Assembly: GCF_041296385.1 (NCBI RefSeq)
Contig: NC_091014.1
Location: forward strand, 11,879,578 to 11,943,577
From: Aphelocoma coerulescens
Taxonomy: Eukaryota > Chordata > Aves > Passeriformes > Corvidae
DNA: 64,000 bases
Direction of reading: 5' to 3'
The position numbers and the translations under genes were made by a program. This document shows, piece by piece, positions 26,679-40,808 of the stretch. Positions within the stretch are counted from its first letter, which is position 1. The number at the start of each line of letters is the position of its first letter. Under the pieces are notes generated by a model. That model saw only the letters and a list, made by a program, of their open reading frames with translations, made no database searches and was not told the origin of the DNA.

Positions 26679-27123
26679 ATCATAAAATCATAAAATGAAG
26701 CGGTTTGGGTTGGAAGGGACCTCTCATCTCATTCCACTCCCCCTGCCACAGGCAGGAATGTCTTTCCCTGACCAGGTTGCTCAAACCCCCTTCCAACCTG
26801 GCCTTGAACACTTCCAGGGATGGGGCATCCACAATTTCTCTGGGCAACCTGTGCCAGTGCTTTGCCACTCTCACAGTAAAGAATCTCTTCCTAATATCCA
26901 GTCTAAACCTTCCCTCTTTCAGTTTGAAGCCATTCCCCCTTGTGCTGTCATTACATACTCAGCTGCCTTGTAGCCCCCTTTAGTTACTGGAAGCTTTTCT
27001 AAAGTCTCCCCGGAGCCTTCTCTTCTCCAGGCTGAGCAACCCCAACTGTCTCAGCCTTTCTTCTTGAACAGGTGCTCCAGCCTTCTGATCACCTTCATGG
27101 CTTCATCTGGACTCACTCGAAGT
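26679..27123 (-). mobile_element. CR1 LINE 3' fragment
   Basis: This 5'-truncated CR1 insertion of about 445 bp is in minus orientation. Its 3' end is at the left (ATCATAAAATCATAAAATGA), followed by GGTTTGGGTTGGAAGGGACC, the CTCTGGGCAACCTGTGCCAG segment and AGTCTCCCCGGAGCCTTCTC. These are hallmark pieces of the CR1 3' region on the reverse strand. The 92-codon ORFs across it on the plus strand and the 64-codon ORF on the minus strand are shadows of the repeat; the latter may be a decayed piece of the CR1 ORF2 C-terminus. Confidence 0.95.
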
Positions 27124-30100
27124 TCATTAAATTTCATAAATATAAGGTCGCAAGGTCTTGGGCTGGGCAGGATCATTCCATTAACATGTAGCATACATCT
27201 TCATACTTTTTTGAAAGATTTTTCATTGTAACAGTGGCATCTCTAGAGACTATTTTTGGGCTTGCCAGAGATGCTAATGGTAGTGTTTGTTTTAGATAGC
27301 TGGCTTTCTTCCAATTAATTATGGCTCTTTATGAATCATTTTGTTTGGAAATCTCTGATAGAGATTACATGAACATGACAGAAGGTCTTCAGACAGAACG
27401 TAGCAATTATAAATTGCCAAATGCTATTAGAAGGAATTATCAGCATCCTTCCTACAGACAGATACAATCTTTTAAATGCACCTCAGCCCAGCAACAGTCT
27501 GGTAATAGTCCACTTAGCCTGTGATTTTAGCCTTAGTGAGAAAGTATTAGGATTTTAAATTACTGTAATATAAAATGCCATAATTGTTACCAGTATCTGA
27601 TTCAGGCACCACTGAATGGATTGTTTGTGACAGATGATGCAAACAGTAGTTGCCGTAGGAACAGTTCATTTGGATTTTGGCACTGTATTACAGCACATCT
27701 ACAGGTGGGTTTAGGAATCCTTTCAAATTCCTTGAGTAGCATATTCCATATTAATGGTTAGTTGAACAAGAAGAATGAAAGATACTTGATGCTTGAATGT
27801 TACTGATATATAAAAACAGAGAGGAAATAGGTCTTTCTTATCAGGAGTGTGGTATATATGAACTGCAAAGGAATTCAAATTATGATAAATCTCACCTTCA
27901 GGCTCATGAAAATCTTTTTTTATTTATCTTTTACATCACTTCTTATGGCCAACAATGTTTACTTTCCTACCCATTTTGACATTCAGGGTCCAAAAATATT
28001 AGAAACTCAAAAATAATTATCATTACTGTCACTAAATTTGGCTTCTTTTGCTGAGAAAAATTAGACAAAAATTATAACAAAGGCTCATTTAATATGTGAC
28101 AGGTAGGGACAGCTGTGAACAGTTTCTGCACATCAGCCTCCTCATTAGGGCACTGCTCAAAATAGGGGCAAGTGTCGGTCCAAGCCCTACATGTACAGCA
28201 GTGCAGAAATGACAGCAGGTGTTGACACAATTATTTTTAAAGCCAACTGTCCCCACTGCACATCTGCTTCCAAAGTTTGCTGTCTGGATATCACCCCAAA
28301 CACTTCACAATTGTTCACTACACCCTTACTGAAACGTATATATAACCAGATCTCCCTCTGGACATCTGCTGAGGAGCAAAATTCACCCTGTGAGAACACA
28401 TGGAAATTAAATGCTTATAGCAGGACTGAAGTCACCCCTGCCTGCCCTCTGATGTGGCTGGGGCTGTGAGGACGTAAATTTAAGACTTAATGCCTTGAAT
28501 TTGGTTCCTGTGCTCCACTCACTGAGTCTTTCCTGCCCCTCCACGTCTCTACTTTCCAGGCTGCCAAGTCTATACACTGAGTAAAAGCTTGCAAAGGAAC
28601 ACTGAAACAAAATATCCAGTGGGTTATATACTTCTGAGAGTGAGCCCCAGGGAATTGCCCAGAGGAGGGAGAGGATCCAGTTTGTTTGGAATCACTAATT
28701 ACAGAGCTTTCCAGCTCTGTTCTCCTCCACAGGTTATGCTCAGACATAAGGGAAATGCAAGTGGGAATTTACCTGAAATTACAATATCCTTTTTAAACTT
28801 ACATGTACCACTACAAATAAAAATCTCTACAGATCTTCTAATCCAATATTTTTAGTCCTTTATTAGTGACTTGTATTCCCTGAGCAAAGCACTAGGATTA
28901 GCACTCTTGTGTCCTAAAACACCACATAGCCAGCAACTCTCTTCCACTGAAAGCCTAATCGAAGTACCATAGGAGCTGATCACTACATTAACATCACTTT
29001 TAGGGGTTTTATTTTCAGCCAGTGCCCTGACAAGTCCCTCACCTCACTTTGCTCTTCTGGTGTGGGAAAGCTCATCTCGACATTCCTTGAGGATTGCACT
29101 TGAATGTGGCAAGGTTTTATTCCTCTCTGGTGCATCAGGGAAGCTTAAGAGCCAGAGCAAAACAACTTCATTTAGTGGGGGACTACCTCTGAGATTCAGA
29201 GACTTGAGTTCCTTTCATCATGACTGGTTACCTATGGCTGTTCTATACACAGAACAGAAAATACCTGTCTTGCTTTAGCTCATGTTTTCCTGTGTTCGAG
29301 AGAAGCAGACACAGTTCCAGTTAGATTTCAATTTTAGTGGTCTGGTTCATCTGATCTGAGAAATTTTTTGATAGCTCCTCCTGCCTGCCCCCACCACTGA
29401 GCATATCTTGGGGCTGAGTGTCTGAGCTCCCTGATGGCTCCTCTTGCCTTCATATGTTAGTGACCCCAGCCTGGAGCAAGAGTCAGAGCAGAACTCAGCA
29501 TCTTTGAGTGAGCAGCAGGATTCTCCTCTTTTGCATTTACATGCTGAGGGAATCAGGAATAACAAAATATAACAACTGCTTCCTTTTTCAGTTTCTTCTT
29601 CCTGAATATTAATTCTTCCTTTGGTAGCAGGCTAGACATTCCTACATGTGAAACAGAACAATATCCCTGCTGTCACTAATTTACTGTCACAATTCCTATT
29701 AAATTAAGCCCTGTGCTTCTAGTCTTGGCACGTGGGTGCAAATCACAGACTGAGTTTTCCATGCTATCTGTTCTGCCTTATCTGCATAACCATACCAATG
29801 TTCAGATATGGCATCCAATTTACTGTCTGTAGGCAATTATAGCAAGTGCACAACAGAGGACACATTTAAACTAGATCATTTTAATGTGACTAGCATCTGA
29901 AGATTCATCAATCCGATTTACTTCCCAGAAACTTTCACAGTGTGAGAATTCCCTGAAGAATCTGTCTGGATGAATTAGCTTTGGAAAAGGCATCTTCAGG
30001 CTATTGATCAATCAGCCAGTCATGTATTTCTCTGTCAAGCTACGTTTTGGCTGCAGCTTTTGGGACTCTAAAGAGAAAGGTCATTGCAAAAAGTCATATT

Positions 30101-32710
30101 TTCAAGCTTCTATTTCACCTTCTTGGTTTTGAAACCCTCATTTGAAACCCAGGGGGCATTCTCCACTGAATGAAAATTTCACTTGATCCACAATGGCCAT
30201 TAGTGAAACTGGAATGTGGGGCTGATTGAAAAATTTGGGGAATAAAAAAAGTCCAGGAAAATTGGAATTTTATTAAAACATACTGACCTCAGTATGCCGA
30301 GAGCATTCTCTTTGGCTGTGGCAACCTATAGTCAGAGCCTGCTGGGAATCAAGGCCACTAACATTAAGGACTTGTCCCTGCAAACGAACTGTGAGAGTGA
30401 TTCTTCCCTGACCTTCCATGAAAAATACTCCACTTAATGCAATTAGGTAATGCAGCAGTTATCTGCACTTTCTAGGGCACTTTTTACAATGGGCAAAACA
30501 AAACCTAGAAGTACCTTTTGGCAGGTTGAGTAAATCCCAGGAAAATCCCTGCCTACAAGAAGGTGCCTGCCAGCTCTCTCCTATCTTCCTCCCCCCAAAA
30601 TTACAAAGCCTTCCTCAAAAAGCCGTGGAAGGGTTGTGTTCAGCCAGGATGTAATGATTCACATGCAGCTGGGGCCAGCTTGTGAGCTGAGAAACAAAAG
30701 GCTCGAGGAAACCTTTTTTTCCTGTTTCTTACACTCAGAAACAGGATTTTGTGGATGAGTAACTAGCAAATGTGAGAGGAAACTTAGTGAGAAACTGTAC
30801 AATTTGGTATTTCAGAGAACAGCATCAGATATAGAGAAGAATAGGTAACAACAGGCATCTTAATTCTGGAAACCATGCTTCCAAGAAATTCTCACAACCA
30901 TTCCATTTCTTTTCATGCTGTGTTTTAAATTTTCTACAATTTTGACTTCACTGTGTGCATGATCTTCTGATGAGCACAGAAGGTGAGAGATGTCAGACTG
31001 ATGCTGACAGAGATACAAATCTGCTGTTTATCCATTGCTGGCTGACTGTACCCCCCTCCCTACCCATCCTTACTAAGATAAAATTCCCACTGCACTTTCC
31101 CTAGTAAGGTATGCCTTTTTGGTCCAGAAATAGCATAGAGAGTGATCACTTCCTCCCACTGCCCACTCACAGTGCTTCATGGCAGTGTGGGTGACAAACA
31201 GGTGCTGGTGTCTCTGTTCCGTCAGGAGAGTCTTCATTACGTGGCAAAAAATGTTAGAAACAAGGGAATTCATCTCATTAAATGCAGACATACCCAGCAT
31301 AGAGCCAATCATTTAGGCTGTTTAGCTCACAGAGTGTAAGAATCTCTTTTGAAGCAACCTAATAAAGATAAAATAGGCCAGGTGACAACTTAAAGGTGCC
31401 TATTTTCCCAGTTTGGTTTTTGCAGGAACTCCAAAGGGGACAAGCTGTGATGGAAGCAGCCATACTAGAGACAACAAGGGTAAGAGGATACTAATCACAT
31501 TGCTTTTTGAAATAATTTGAGATGACTCCTTATCTTCTCCTATTCCATCAAATACCTATGACTTACCTGAGCGCAGTTTGAACAATGGCTTAAGAAAAGA
31601 TCTGTATTTAAAGTTAAGACACCTTTTTTTGTGGGAACATTTTGAGAAAAGGATATGGGAGAAAAATGTGAAAGCCCTCACCTCTGTTCATTCCTCTGTA
31701 TTTAATACTTCATTCCCCCAAAAGAGAAGGAGAAGCCACTGTAGACAGCAATTGGAATAATAGAAGATATTAGCAGAGTACTGCACTGTGGGTCCCAAGT
31801 CAGTGTCCTGGGAAAGATTTTTGGCAGTCAAGTAAGATCCAGCAGGACCACATATAGTTCTGCTCTGCCCACTGGCACATGGCCCTGTGCAGACCTCAAA
31901 CAGCAGCTGAAGGAGAGCAGCGGGAGGTCTGCCTGGACTTCAGTGATATCAGCAAGCTAGGGCTCCAGTTTTGATGCTCTGAAGCTGCTGCTCCTTTTCT
32001 GTCACGCAGACAAAGCACATCAGAGAGAAGCTGACGTTTGAGATTGGTTCTTTACCAATCATGGTGTATAAGAGATCAGTATCAGACCAAAAAATGGGGA
32101 AGGAAGCATAAAAAAGAAGACCATGAAAGATCTGTGCAGGTTGTGATCTAGCTGGCACTCTGCATGTTCTTTCAAAGTCCACATTGTCTTTCAGGAGTCA
32201 TCAGTTTCAAGACATCAATTTGCATTTGCAGTCTTGGTCCAGAAGATTGCTAATGCAGATTTTCTCCGTTCTGACAGTTAATCTTATATATGTTGAAATG
32301 TTTGGAAGTTCATTTTACTGCCATTTTGTGAATTTGCTGCTGGAGTTAGTCTAGTTTTTACATCAAGGTATTTCAGTCCTTCATCAAAGCATCCCCACTA
32401 ACTCCAGTTACATCTTTAAAAATTATTTAAGAATCAAAATAAGTCTGTGTAGTACTGCCAATAACTCAAAGTCTGAAAGCAGCATTTCCATAGCAAAAGT
32501 CCCCAGTTGCCCCAGTAACAAAACTATGAGGTGCAAACAGTCATAACTGAATTTTGGCTATCTTTCTAAGCCACTCTGCAATATGACATAATTTGAAAAT
32601 GAGATTGAAAAACCTTGTAAAGAAACAGACATTTTGTATGTACAACATCCATATTTGTACAGATACAGTGCAACAGGCTCAGCATCATTCACAGACATTG
32701 GTAAGTCATG

Positions 32711-32765
32711 GAATTGTAGAATCATGGGAGATCCTCAAATGGAAGGGACCCAAAAGCCTGAAAGC
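32711..32765 (-). mobile_element. possible short CR1 remnant
   Basis: The piece AATTGTAGAATCATGGGAGA followed by AAATGGAAGGGACCCAAAAG resembles the extreme 3' end of a CR1 in minus orientation. Only about 55 bp remain, so chance similarity cannot be excluded. Confidence 0.45.
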
Positions 32766-33889
32766 CCAAGTCCCAAGGAAGCTGTGAAAGCCTACTGTTG
32801 GTGTCCCTGACAAAGTGTTCATCCTTTACTGGTGCCTATAAATGCACAACTGGAGGTTTCAGCACATACACATGTGCCCCATCTAGTTTTTATGAACACA
32901 CCACAACTACCTAGCACGTAAGCTCATAAAACATCTTCTGGAAGAGGCCAAGTGTGTATGTGAAGCTTGTGTTATCCATAAGTATTTTTTATAAATCAAG
33001 ATAAGACTCAATTTTTAACCTGTATTCTGGAAAATACTAATACCTTGTTCTTTAAGAATCTGGACTCCATTAAATTTGAAAGTGGCAATAGTTGCCTTTG
33101 AAATACTGATGTGCTGTAAATCTTGATTAACCTGGTTCCTTTCATCACATCTTTACTCCCTTTGCATCCACAAAGACCATTCCAATACCCAAAAAATGGA
33201 CTCTGGCAGGAAGTTGAAGAGCCCTAGTAATTTAAATCTCTACTGTTATATGTCTGTGAGTAGAATAAACCCCTCATCCTTTTCTTTCCAGCCTCATTTC
33301 AGCTGATGCCAGCCAAAGCAGCCACAGTTTGTGATAGCGCTGGGGGCAGAGTTGATTGCTGTAATCGCACTGCATTCATGGAGTGCTGGGAAAGAAATCA
33401 TGTTTCCTTGAATTGTGGCACAGCCATTTTCATCTCAGTGTGCCTTACAGGAGAGGTCAATGTAATTGCCATAACCTGCTCCACACATCTTCTGCATCAT
33501 GAGTGTTGTTTGATCATCTCCCCCAGAGCACCACTGCTGTATCATTTCAGTACTGAATTGGTCACTAGCTGCCATTTACTTTAAAAACTACCAAATTCAA
33601 GGCTGTGACATCTTGCTGATATGCTTGCCTGTTTGGGAAGTGTCTTTCTAAAAGACAGGAGCCCACTCTCATACTGACTCATGTCCACCTTCGCATTTGT
33701 GTTTACATTCCTGAGGCAACCATCAGAAAACATGCTGAAAAATGAAGGCCGTGGAAAAGGACAAAAATCTCTCTGTAAAATTATCTGGGTTACAATTATC
33801 AGCCTCAACATTTCATGTTTTATTTGTAACCTGCAGTACCAGCTCACAGCCTGGAGACATAAATATTTTATACTTTTAATTTAATCACT

Positions 33890-34120
33890 TCCTGTGCACT
33901 GCATAATATTATATCTTTTTGTAGGCTATATATTAGCAACAGCAGAATCATTAATTAATACTTTCAAATAAGATTTAATTCAGACTTTTGTGCCTTTACA
34001 ATAAATAAAAAATATCTCCTCATAATTATCTTATTATTAACAATCTTGCCTTTTATTATAATTTACTACATAATTAACAATTTCATATCTTCTTAAAGGC
34101 ACTCATCTATTAAAATAACC
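33890..34120. other. highly A+T-rich block
   Basis: About 230 bp are dominated by TTATTATTA, TAATTAATA and AATAAATAAA motifs, clearly more A+T-rich than the flanks. No gene or transposon end is seen. It could be a structural region or simply low-complexity DNA. Confidence 0.5.
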
Positions 34121-36436
34121 AACTTTGGGTCAAAAATATAGAAAAAAAACCATGAAAAAAGATATTATAGAACAACTAAAAATTATATAAGGGGCAAGAA
34201 ACTTTTCAGCTCTGGAAATGCTCTTGAATTGCAATAAATTCATTATATCTCTAACAAGTTCATAATTGGTTGCCCCTGAAAGCAGAGATTTTGGGAACTG
34301 TGAGACCCACAGAATGAAACTATGATGAAATACCTGTAGCAATACAAAACATTTTGGTTCCCTTGGTGGTTATTTTTTAATCTCAAAGCAATAATGACAT
34401 CCCCAGAGTGTCATGCTTTTACACAGATAATCTCCTCACTTTCTTCTTTCCTTTAACAGAAATAATATTTAGAAGAAATGCAATAAATGTAATAAAGCTG
34501 AGCTTCAATAAAAGACTAAATTGAGCAGCACTTAACGTAAAAGAATCTTGAAGACAGATCATCAATGCAGTAATAAACATATATCCATTTCTTCATTGTT
34601 CCATTGTGGAAGAGTGGATGCTGGCTCATGGGGAGCTTTTGTTTTAGCTTGTAAAACTGGTTTATGTATAATGGGTGGGTGCTGGGAGACCGCAAGAAAA
34701 GGGTCAGACAGGGAAACCAGAAAATTCAGTGCCATGGAAGGAAGTCTTAGGTGGAAATTACTTCCATAAGTGAGCACAGAATGAGTGGCTGCAAAAGAAA
34801 ATATGTAGTCAGTATTCCATGAATCACACACTGGTTTTATGAAAATAGTGAAAGACTGAATTAGATTTGAGGGCATGTGGTTTGTTCTCCTCAAAACTGT
34901 GAATTAGCCTGCACTAGATTAGGGTGCAGTTGAGAAATGCCAGAGTATAGCCAGTGTTTTGTTCTCGAATGCTGGTGGGGTTTGAGAATACAGCACATCT
35001 AAAGAAACTCAAAGCTGACGAGCAGGACACTCAGCACCTACCTTCTCACTTTACCTGGACCCAGTAATTTCTAAGAGAAGGGTGTCCTGGTGTGAGAAGA
35101 CACAGGGAGCAAAGAAAGGCCAACGAAGTGAGGAAGGACCTTCCAGAGACTGAGAGGAATGTGACTTGTGTGTGCCCTCCTGAGAGATCACAGCATGTAT
35201 GACAAACATCTGCCTCAGGTGGAGGGACAAAGGTTGAGTGACTTGTACCATCACCTTTCTCAGACAAGTTTCTTGTTCACCAATAGCCATAAAAAGCAAG
35301 TCCCAGCATTAGTTCACAGCAGCATGGGTGGGTTTGGGGGCAGGAGAGGGAAACATACTCCTGACTCAGCAGTTCAAGTCAGAGAGGAGGCTATCTCGGC
35401 TGTTCTCTGTGTAGGTGGTGGCAGCCAGCAAGGCAGGTGCTGCTAGGACTTGGCAAAGTGTGTTTGTGTGCATGGAACAGGAGCACTGCCAAAGGCACAC
35501 AGTTCCTGGTGGCAAACGCTTTGTGAATGCTGGGTGAGGCCAAGGCCAGGCTGTTTGCATAAGTGCCATTCTTCTAATAATGATCAAATATTCCAAAATT
35601 CCCACGAACTGTTCTTTGGTGAAATCCATCCCTGAGGTTTTGGCAGCATGCTAAACATATACACTCATCTCTCAGTGACAGAACCTGCTCTTTCCCTCAA
35701 ATTCTTCCTAGTCACAGAAACCTTGCTTCCAGATGACTCCCATAGCTGTCTGACAGGTCTGGAGGTGGTCAAGGTGTTATCTTTTTACAGAAGTGTGTCA
35801 CCAGCTCAACTGTTGAGTTAAACTCCCTCAAAGTAAAATCAAATGATGCACAGACTGAGTAGGAGTACAAAAGCCTTGAGTCAGTGGTTCTCACAATTAT
35901 TGATTACAGGCAAGCAGTGCATACCCACGAGATTTAAACCACAAAAAATGTGTCTAAGTATCAGACACCAAGACCCAGAAACAGCAATAGCAATGAACTA
36001 GAATAATTAATGTGGAGGAATAGTGCAGAAGAATTAATACCTAAGGAAGTAAATTTAAGTAAAAAGTAATATGAGTAAATTCTGGACTTTTCTTGTGCCC
36101 TCAAAGACCTTGTCAAAAACGTGACACAGTTCAATTCCCATTCCACAACTAATGTCAACCATGTGTATAAATCGGATTCACTGGAGAGAGCCATACACAC
36201 TTTCAGCTTTGGATTTGTCCCTTAAACTGAACCAACTGTTACTCTGGTTGTTTAGTTCCTGTGACTCACATTGCAGGGTGTGTAACTTCATTTTCCTATG
36301 TATCTTCATTTTTCTTTTTTTATAATGAAATGTCCTGGCCCTCATTAATGTAGGCAAAGGCTTAGACACTCAAAAGAAATCAAAATATGTGATCAGGTGG
36401 GAAGAAAGGGGCAGAGAGAAGGACAGAGGGGAAATA

Positions 36437-36466
36437 AGAAAGAAAGAAAGAAAGAAACAAACAAAC
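36437..36466. repeat. (GAAA)n/(ACAA)n microsatellite
   Basis: About five GAAA units pass directly into ACAA units within a purine-rich stretch. It is a short compound microsatellite. Confidence 0.85.
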
Positions 36467-39276
36467 AAAATCTACATGATTTTACACACATCTACCAAGC
36501 AGTTCCAGAAGGAGGATCACACCTCCATCTCAGTGTCAGTCTCTCCCTTGAGAAGAGGAGTAGCACTGGTGTCACAGGGAATCAGCAACATGCGTTTCCA
36601 TACAAATAAGCCAGGTCTGTGGACACTACCTTTACCTGTTTTTTAATACATATACCCACCTCTCTTGGACTCATTAAATCCTTCTGATGGAGCTAAAAGC
36701 CTTTAGCCCTCCAGCTGCTGCAGAGACCGAAGTAATATTTTGAGATAGGGAATTAAGCTGTATGTCATCTGAGTTATTTTGAATTATGCCATTTCTTTTG
36801 CAGTTCACCTGCATTTCAGTGCTCCACACCTGTCTGTCTCTTTGTACAGGTCCCCTTCTGAGCAGACATACTGTTGAACATCTTGTCCATGTAACCAAAC
36901 ACTCTCTGACCAAATGGGTTCAACACATTTCTTCAAGGAATTTGCAAGTCCCTTAGTGGATCATCTGCATTCCAGGGGGAACAGACCTCTGCCAACACCC
37001 ACCTCTATATTTAGACTCAGAGCCTTCAGGAAGCCATTGTGTCTGTGCCATTCTTGCACATCAAATCATTTAAAAACATTTTTTTTCTTTATGAGTAATG
37101 AAATAAAAGGTTAAGAACAGGCATGTTTGTAGCTAACATATCTGTTTTCTCTTCAGGTTTTTGTCAAAGGTTGCCTGCTTTCTGTTCCAGTACACTGTAA
37201 TGCTTTCTTGTTTTTTCTATGTACCAAACAGTAGCTGCAGGGACACAAGCCCTTTTACAGAGAGACATTTATTCAATAGGTTTAAACATATGAAGCAAAA
37301 ACAACTGCTTTAAAACTAAATATCCTTTGCTTCAGGCACTGGCTTCTTGAGAGGTAAATGAGGTCAAGAAGATGATGTGGTGTGTGCAAATTTAACAAGG
37401 CAGAACCTGGCAGAATAGCTCATAGGCCTGGATCACCAAGTGATTCTGTATCCTTTGCCTGGATTTGTCTACTAAAAATTAGAGTATATGAAAAAATAGG
37501 TCAGCATGCCATGTGCAATTCATAATGCATATTACCTTTAGCATTCCTCAGGGCTTAAATGTGACCCTTAAATGTGAAAGGAATTTAAAAAACAGTTTCA
37601 GGACAGAAAGGAGACAATACCTTCTGTATTTTCCTAGAATAAAGGCCTTCAATTCAGCTTTATTCCTGTATCCCATCAGTGCATAATGCTAAAAACTTCA
37701 GGGACACATTGAAAGACAACTTCTAAGTGAAAGAACTCTTGTAAAGAAAGGGGCTGTCAAATAATTGTTTAAAAAAAATTGAGTACATTTTTATTGTGAT
37801 GAACACATAAAAATATCTCTTTTATTAGTGTTGGAAAAACAGTGGAGCTGTGCTTTCTCTGAATTAGTAGGTATTTAGACAGACATGAGACTCACAAATA
37901 AAAAGCTGTGGATAGAATGAATGAGTTTATGAAAGGTGAGGTAAAGAATAACTTCTGCATTTTATACCATTCCAGTCCCTTTCCCATGAGGACTCAGGTG
38001 GCTGCAATTTTTGTACATACTGATGTTTGAGAAGCAGGTTTTGCTCATAAAAATATGAATAATGATGTTTTTAAAATCTGTTCATTCAGAGAGCATGTGC
38101 TGCCCAAATAATTTAAATATGACTCATGAATAGTAAATGACACAACCAAAGATGCCAAGTTAAACACGGAAAAGTTAGGAAGCAACAGAAATAGGTAAAT
38201 ATTTCAAAGTCTTTATATATGTGCAATATTAGATAATTTAATTATATAATCATATGCTTTTTCCCCTCAGATATTCCAGATATCCATGCTATAAGAGCTC
38301 AAAAATGCCTTTGTTTCCTTTATTACAAATGTGTTTTTGCTTAGAGGCGCTTTTTGGTTTTGCAGGTCAGACCCCTGGTATTTCTGAAATAGACAGCAAG
38401 GAGGTTACAGAAGCACAAAGCCTTCCTCCAACCACAGCACGATGGGGCCAGGATGGAGCTCAGCTCTCTGTGAGCCCTCAGGAGCCAGCATGTAGCACCA
38501 CATCTCGCCTGTCTTCAGTAAGGAGTGACCAAGCTCTTCCCTTTGTGCTTTGCTCACAGGAAAGAGTGATTTAAATATTTATTCACAGTATGTAAACTGT
38601 GGAACAGAGGCAGTTCTTCAAGGCAGAATGTATGATTTCAGTTCAGCATGAAGCTAAATAAATTATTTCCAAAATAATACATCCACTAAGACTTTTTGAG
38701 ACCAATTAGGGTAATTTTTCACTTGTGCACAGTTAGGATATAAATCCTCGGACATGTAAATGTTTAAAAGTGCTGTCAGCCCGGGGAGGTCTAGCAAAAG
38801 TCTATTGGTAACAAGAGATATACCTTAATCTTCTCAATATTTTTATAGCTGCTGTTGAAACATGCAAGACACTATTTGGATCCAATTTCTGCCACAGTTT
38901 CTGAAGATTTACAACAAATGAAACTTTTGCCAAAGGTAATTCTTCTAGGAAAAACTCTATCAGTTTAATGGGGGAAGAAATTGAGTAGAATGCTTATTTT
39001 TTATGCTTCAAGAGGTCAAATATCTGCTTTCATTTGAGTGAATGGCTTTGGGGAGGTGTGGGCAGTTAATTTTCAATACAATCAATTTTATTCAGATATG
39101 AGATCTACAACACAAAAGAGGAAAAATTTAAGCACTGCATATTGTATGACCAGATCAAGAGGAACATATATTATAAATTATTTTCTTAAAAGAAATTGAT
39201 TCATATTTTTATTGTCCATGTGAGATGATCTCCATGCTGAAATAAGGCTTATCCCTTTCCCCTTCCTTTGACAAAG

Positions 39277-39413
39277 CCTGGTTTTACAGAAGAGCAATAC
39301 TGAGAGGAAAGTTAAATGATTTGCCCAAGGTCACATAAAAAACTGATATCAGTGGAATCAGAAATTGAACCTACATTATCTGATTCCCCAAAAGGTTTAG
39401 GTACTAATGTGCC
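39277..39413 (+). mobile_element. ancient MIR / CORE-SINE fragment
   Basis: The sequence GGTTTTACAGAAGAG, a degraded AACTGAGG block, AAGTTAAATGATTTGCCCAA, GGTCACATAAAAAACTGATA, a GGAATCAGAAATTGAACC block and TCTGATTCCC follows, in order and with matching spacing, the second half of the amniote MIR consensus. The diverged matches mark it as very old. MIR copies are rare in birds. The call rests on my memory of the consensus, without an alignment score. Confidence 0.75.
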
Positions 39414-40808
39414 CATTTTTCCTATATATTTCTCTTTCTTTCACTTTTATGTTTGACGTTTCAGGCAGTATATTTCTACAGTCTTTCTTTGTTAATCCTC
39501 AGAAGCTTTACAGAGTCACAACAGCAGGATACACACCATATAAAATATCTGCCATGTACAAAGCAATAGCTGTCCTCAGAGCCCAGAGTTAGGCCAGAAT
39601 AAATTAACACCATGTCCAATAATTTACTCATTTCTGCTATTTGATGTAATATATATGTCAGCCAAAGGGCTGATGGCTAACTTCAAATACAAAGAAAGAC
39701 AACACAAGGGCTTGGGGCTGAGATTTTTTTTTCAAAATCTTTGGTATTTGTTAGGGTGGTTTTTCATCAGATAATCAGCTAACTGGATTTGTTTGTAACA
39801 GCCAGTCTCAAACAGGTCCCAAATTCCTAAGAATAAAGGAACTGGAAAACCACTTAGCTGCATGACGCAAGAAAAAAGAGTGTCATTTTTAATCTTCTCT
39901 TTCTAACCCAGCACGGCAGGCAGTGTGACAGTCTCACTGGCCTCTGTGTACAAAGGAACACAACAGCTGAACTCACTTGTAGTTCAGCAGGGCAGTGAAG
40001 GATGTGCTTGGCAGCTTTGTTGAATTGGGATGGTTTAGTTCAGATGCTTGAAGCCCTTTGAAGCTGGACTGCCCCAAATGTCCCACCAGTGAATACACTG
40101 AACTGGGAAGGATGAGATTCATGGACCTCTTGGGCTGGCAGATGGAATCCAGCAGGGGATGGTCTTAAGTGTGAGACCCTGCCCAAGGACTTGCTGCACC
40201 CAGGGCAGAGCATCCAGCCTGCCAACCTCAGTGACACATGACAGGGATTAAGAGCCTGATCATATAAAGTCAGCCAAATCAAGATTCCTGCCAACTCTTG
40301 TAGGATTCATAAACTCCATAGCTTTCCTCAGCCAAAGAGGACCTGGGCACCATAAAAGTGGTAGGTCTAGTCTAGAAATACAAAACACAAACCTTGTTTT
40401 GGGAGGAAAGGGTTGAAAGCGAAAGCAGAAGGATGTCAAGGAGGATAGTAAATTCACTCAAGTGACTTTGCAGCTGAGAATGCTAAAAGTACCAGAGTGG
40501 GGAGACCCCAGTTATAATGCCTAATGTTAATTAATTAAAAATTAATTTCTGGGCATAGGGCAGCGATATGGGATACACACCATAAAGTCACCGCAAGACA
40601 TTCCTCTCCCTGTTTTGAGAAGTAGAATTCCTGTGTGGAGAGAGCACACTCACAGACACACTTGGGCCTCCTGCTGGAGAGACAGAGAGGAAGAGAGAGA
40701 GATTGAAACCTCAGAGATTGTAAAAGCACAGCCTTGTGATACACTACACATGTGTGAAGCCCTTTAATACAGTGGGGCAGGCAGGGGCCCACACACACCC
40801 GCTGATAG
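39414..40808. other. intergenic, left flank of minisatellite
   Basis: I see no gene here. The minus-strand 895-codon ORF starts inside the minisatellite and runs out to 40535, and the 84- and 65-codon ORFs at 40040-40457 have no family features. A short AGAG-rich stretch lies at about 40677-40702. Confidence 0.6.

Larger units (their letters stand above)
27124..39276. other. intergenic, no gene supported
   Basis: This 12-kb stretch has no supported gene. It holds one possible CR1 remnant (32711-32765), a GAAA/ACAA microsatellite at 36437-36466 and a notably A+T-rich block at about 33890-34120. ORFs are all under 115 codons, occur about equally on both strands and show no family resemblance. 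Confidence 0.6.
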
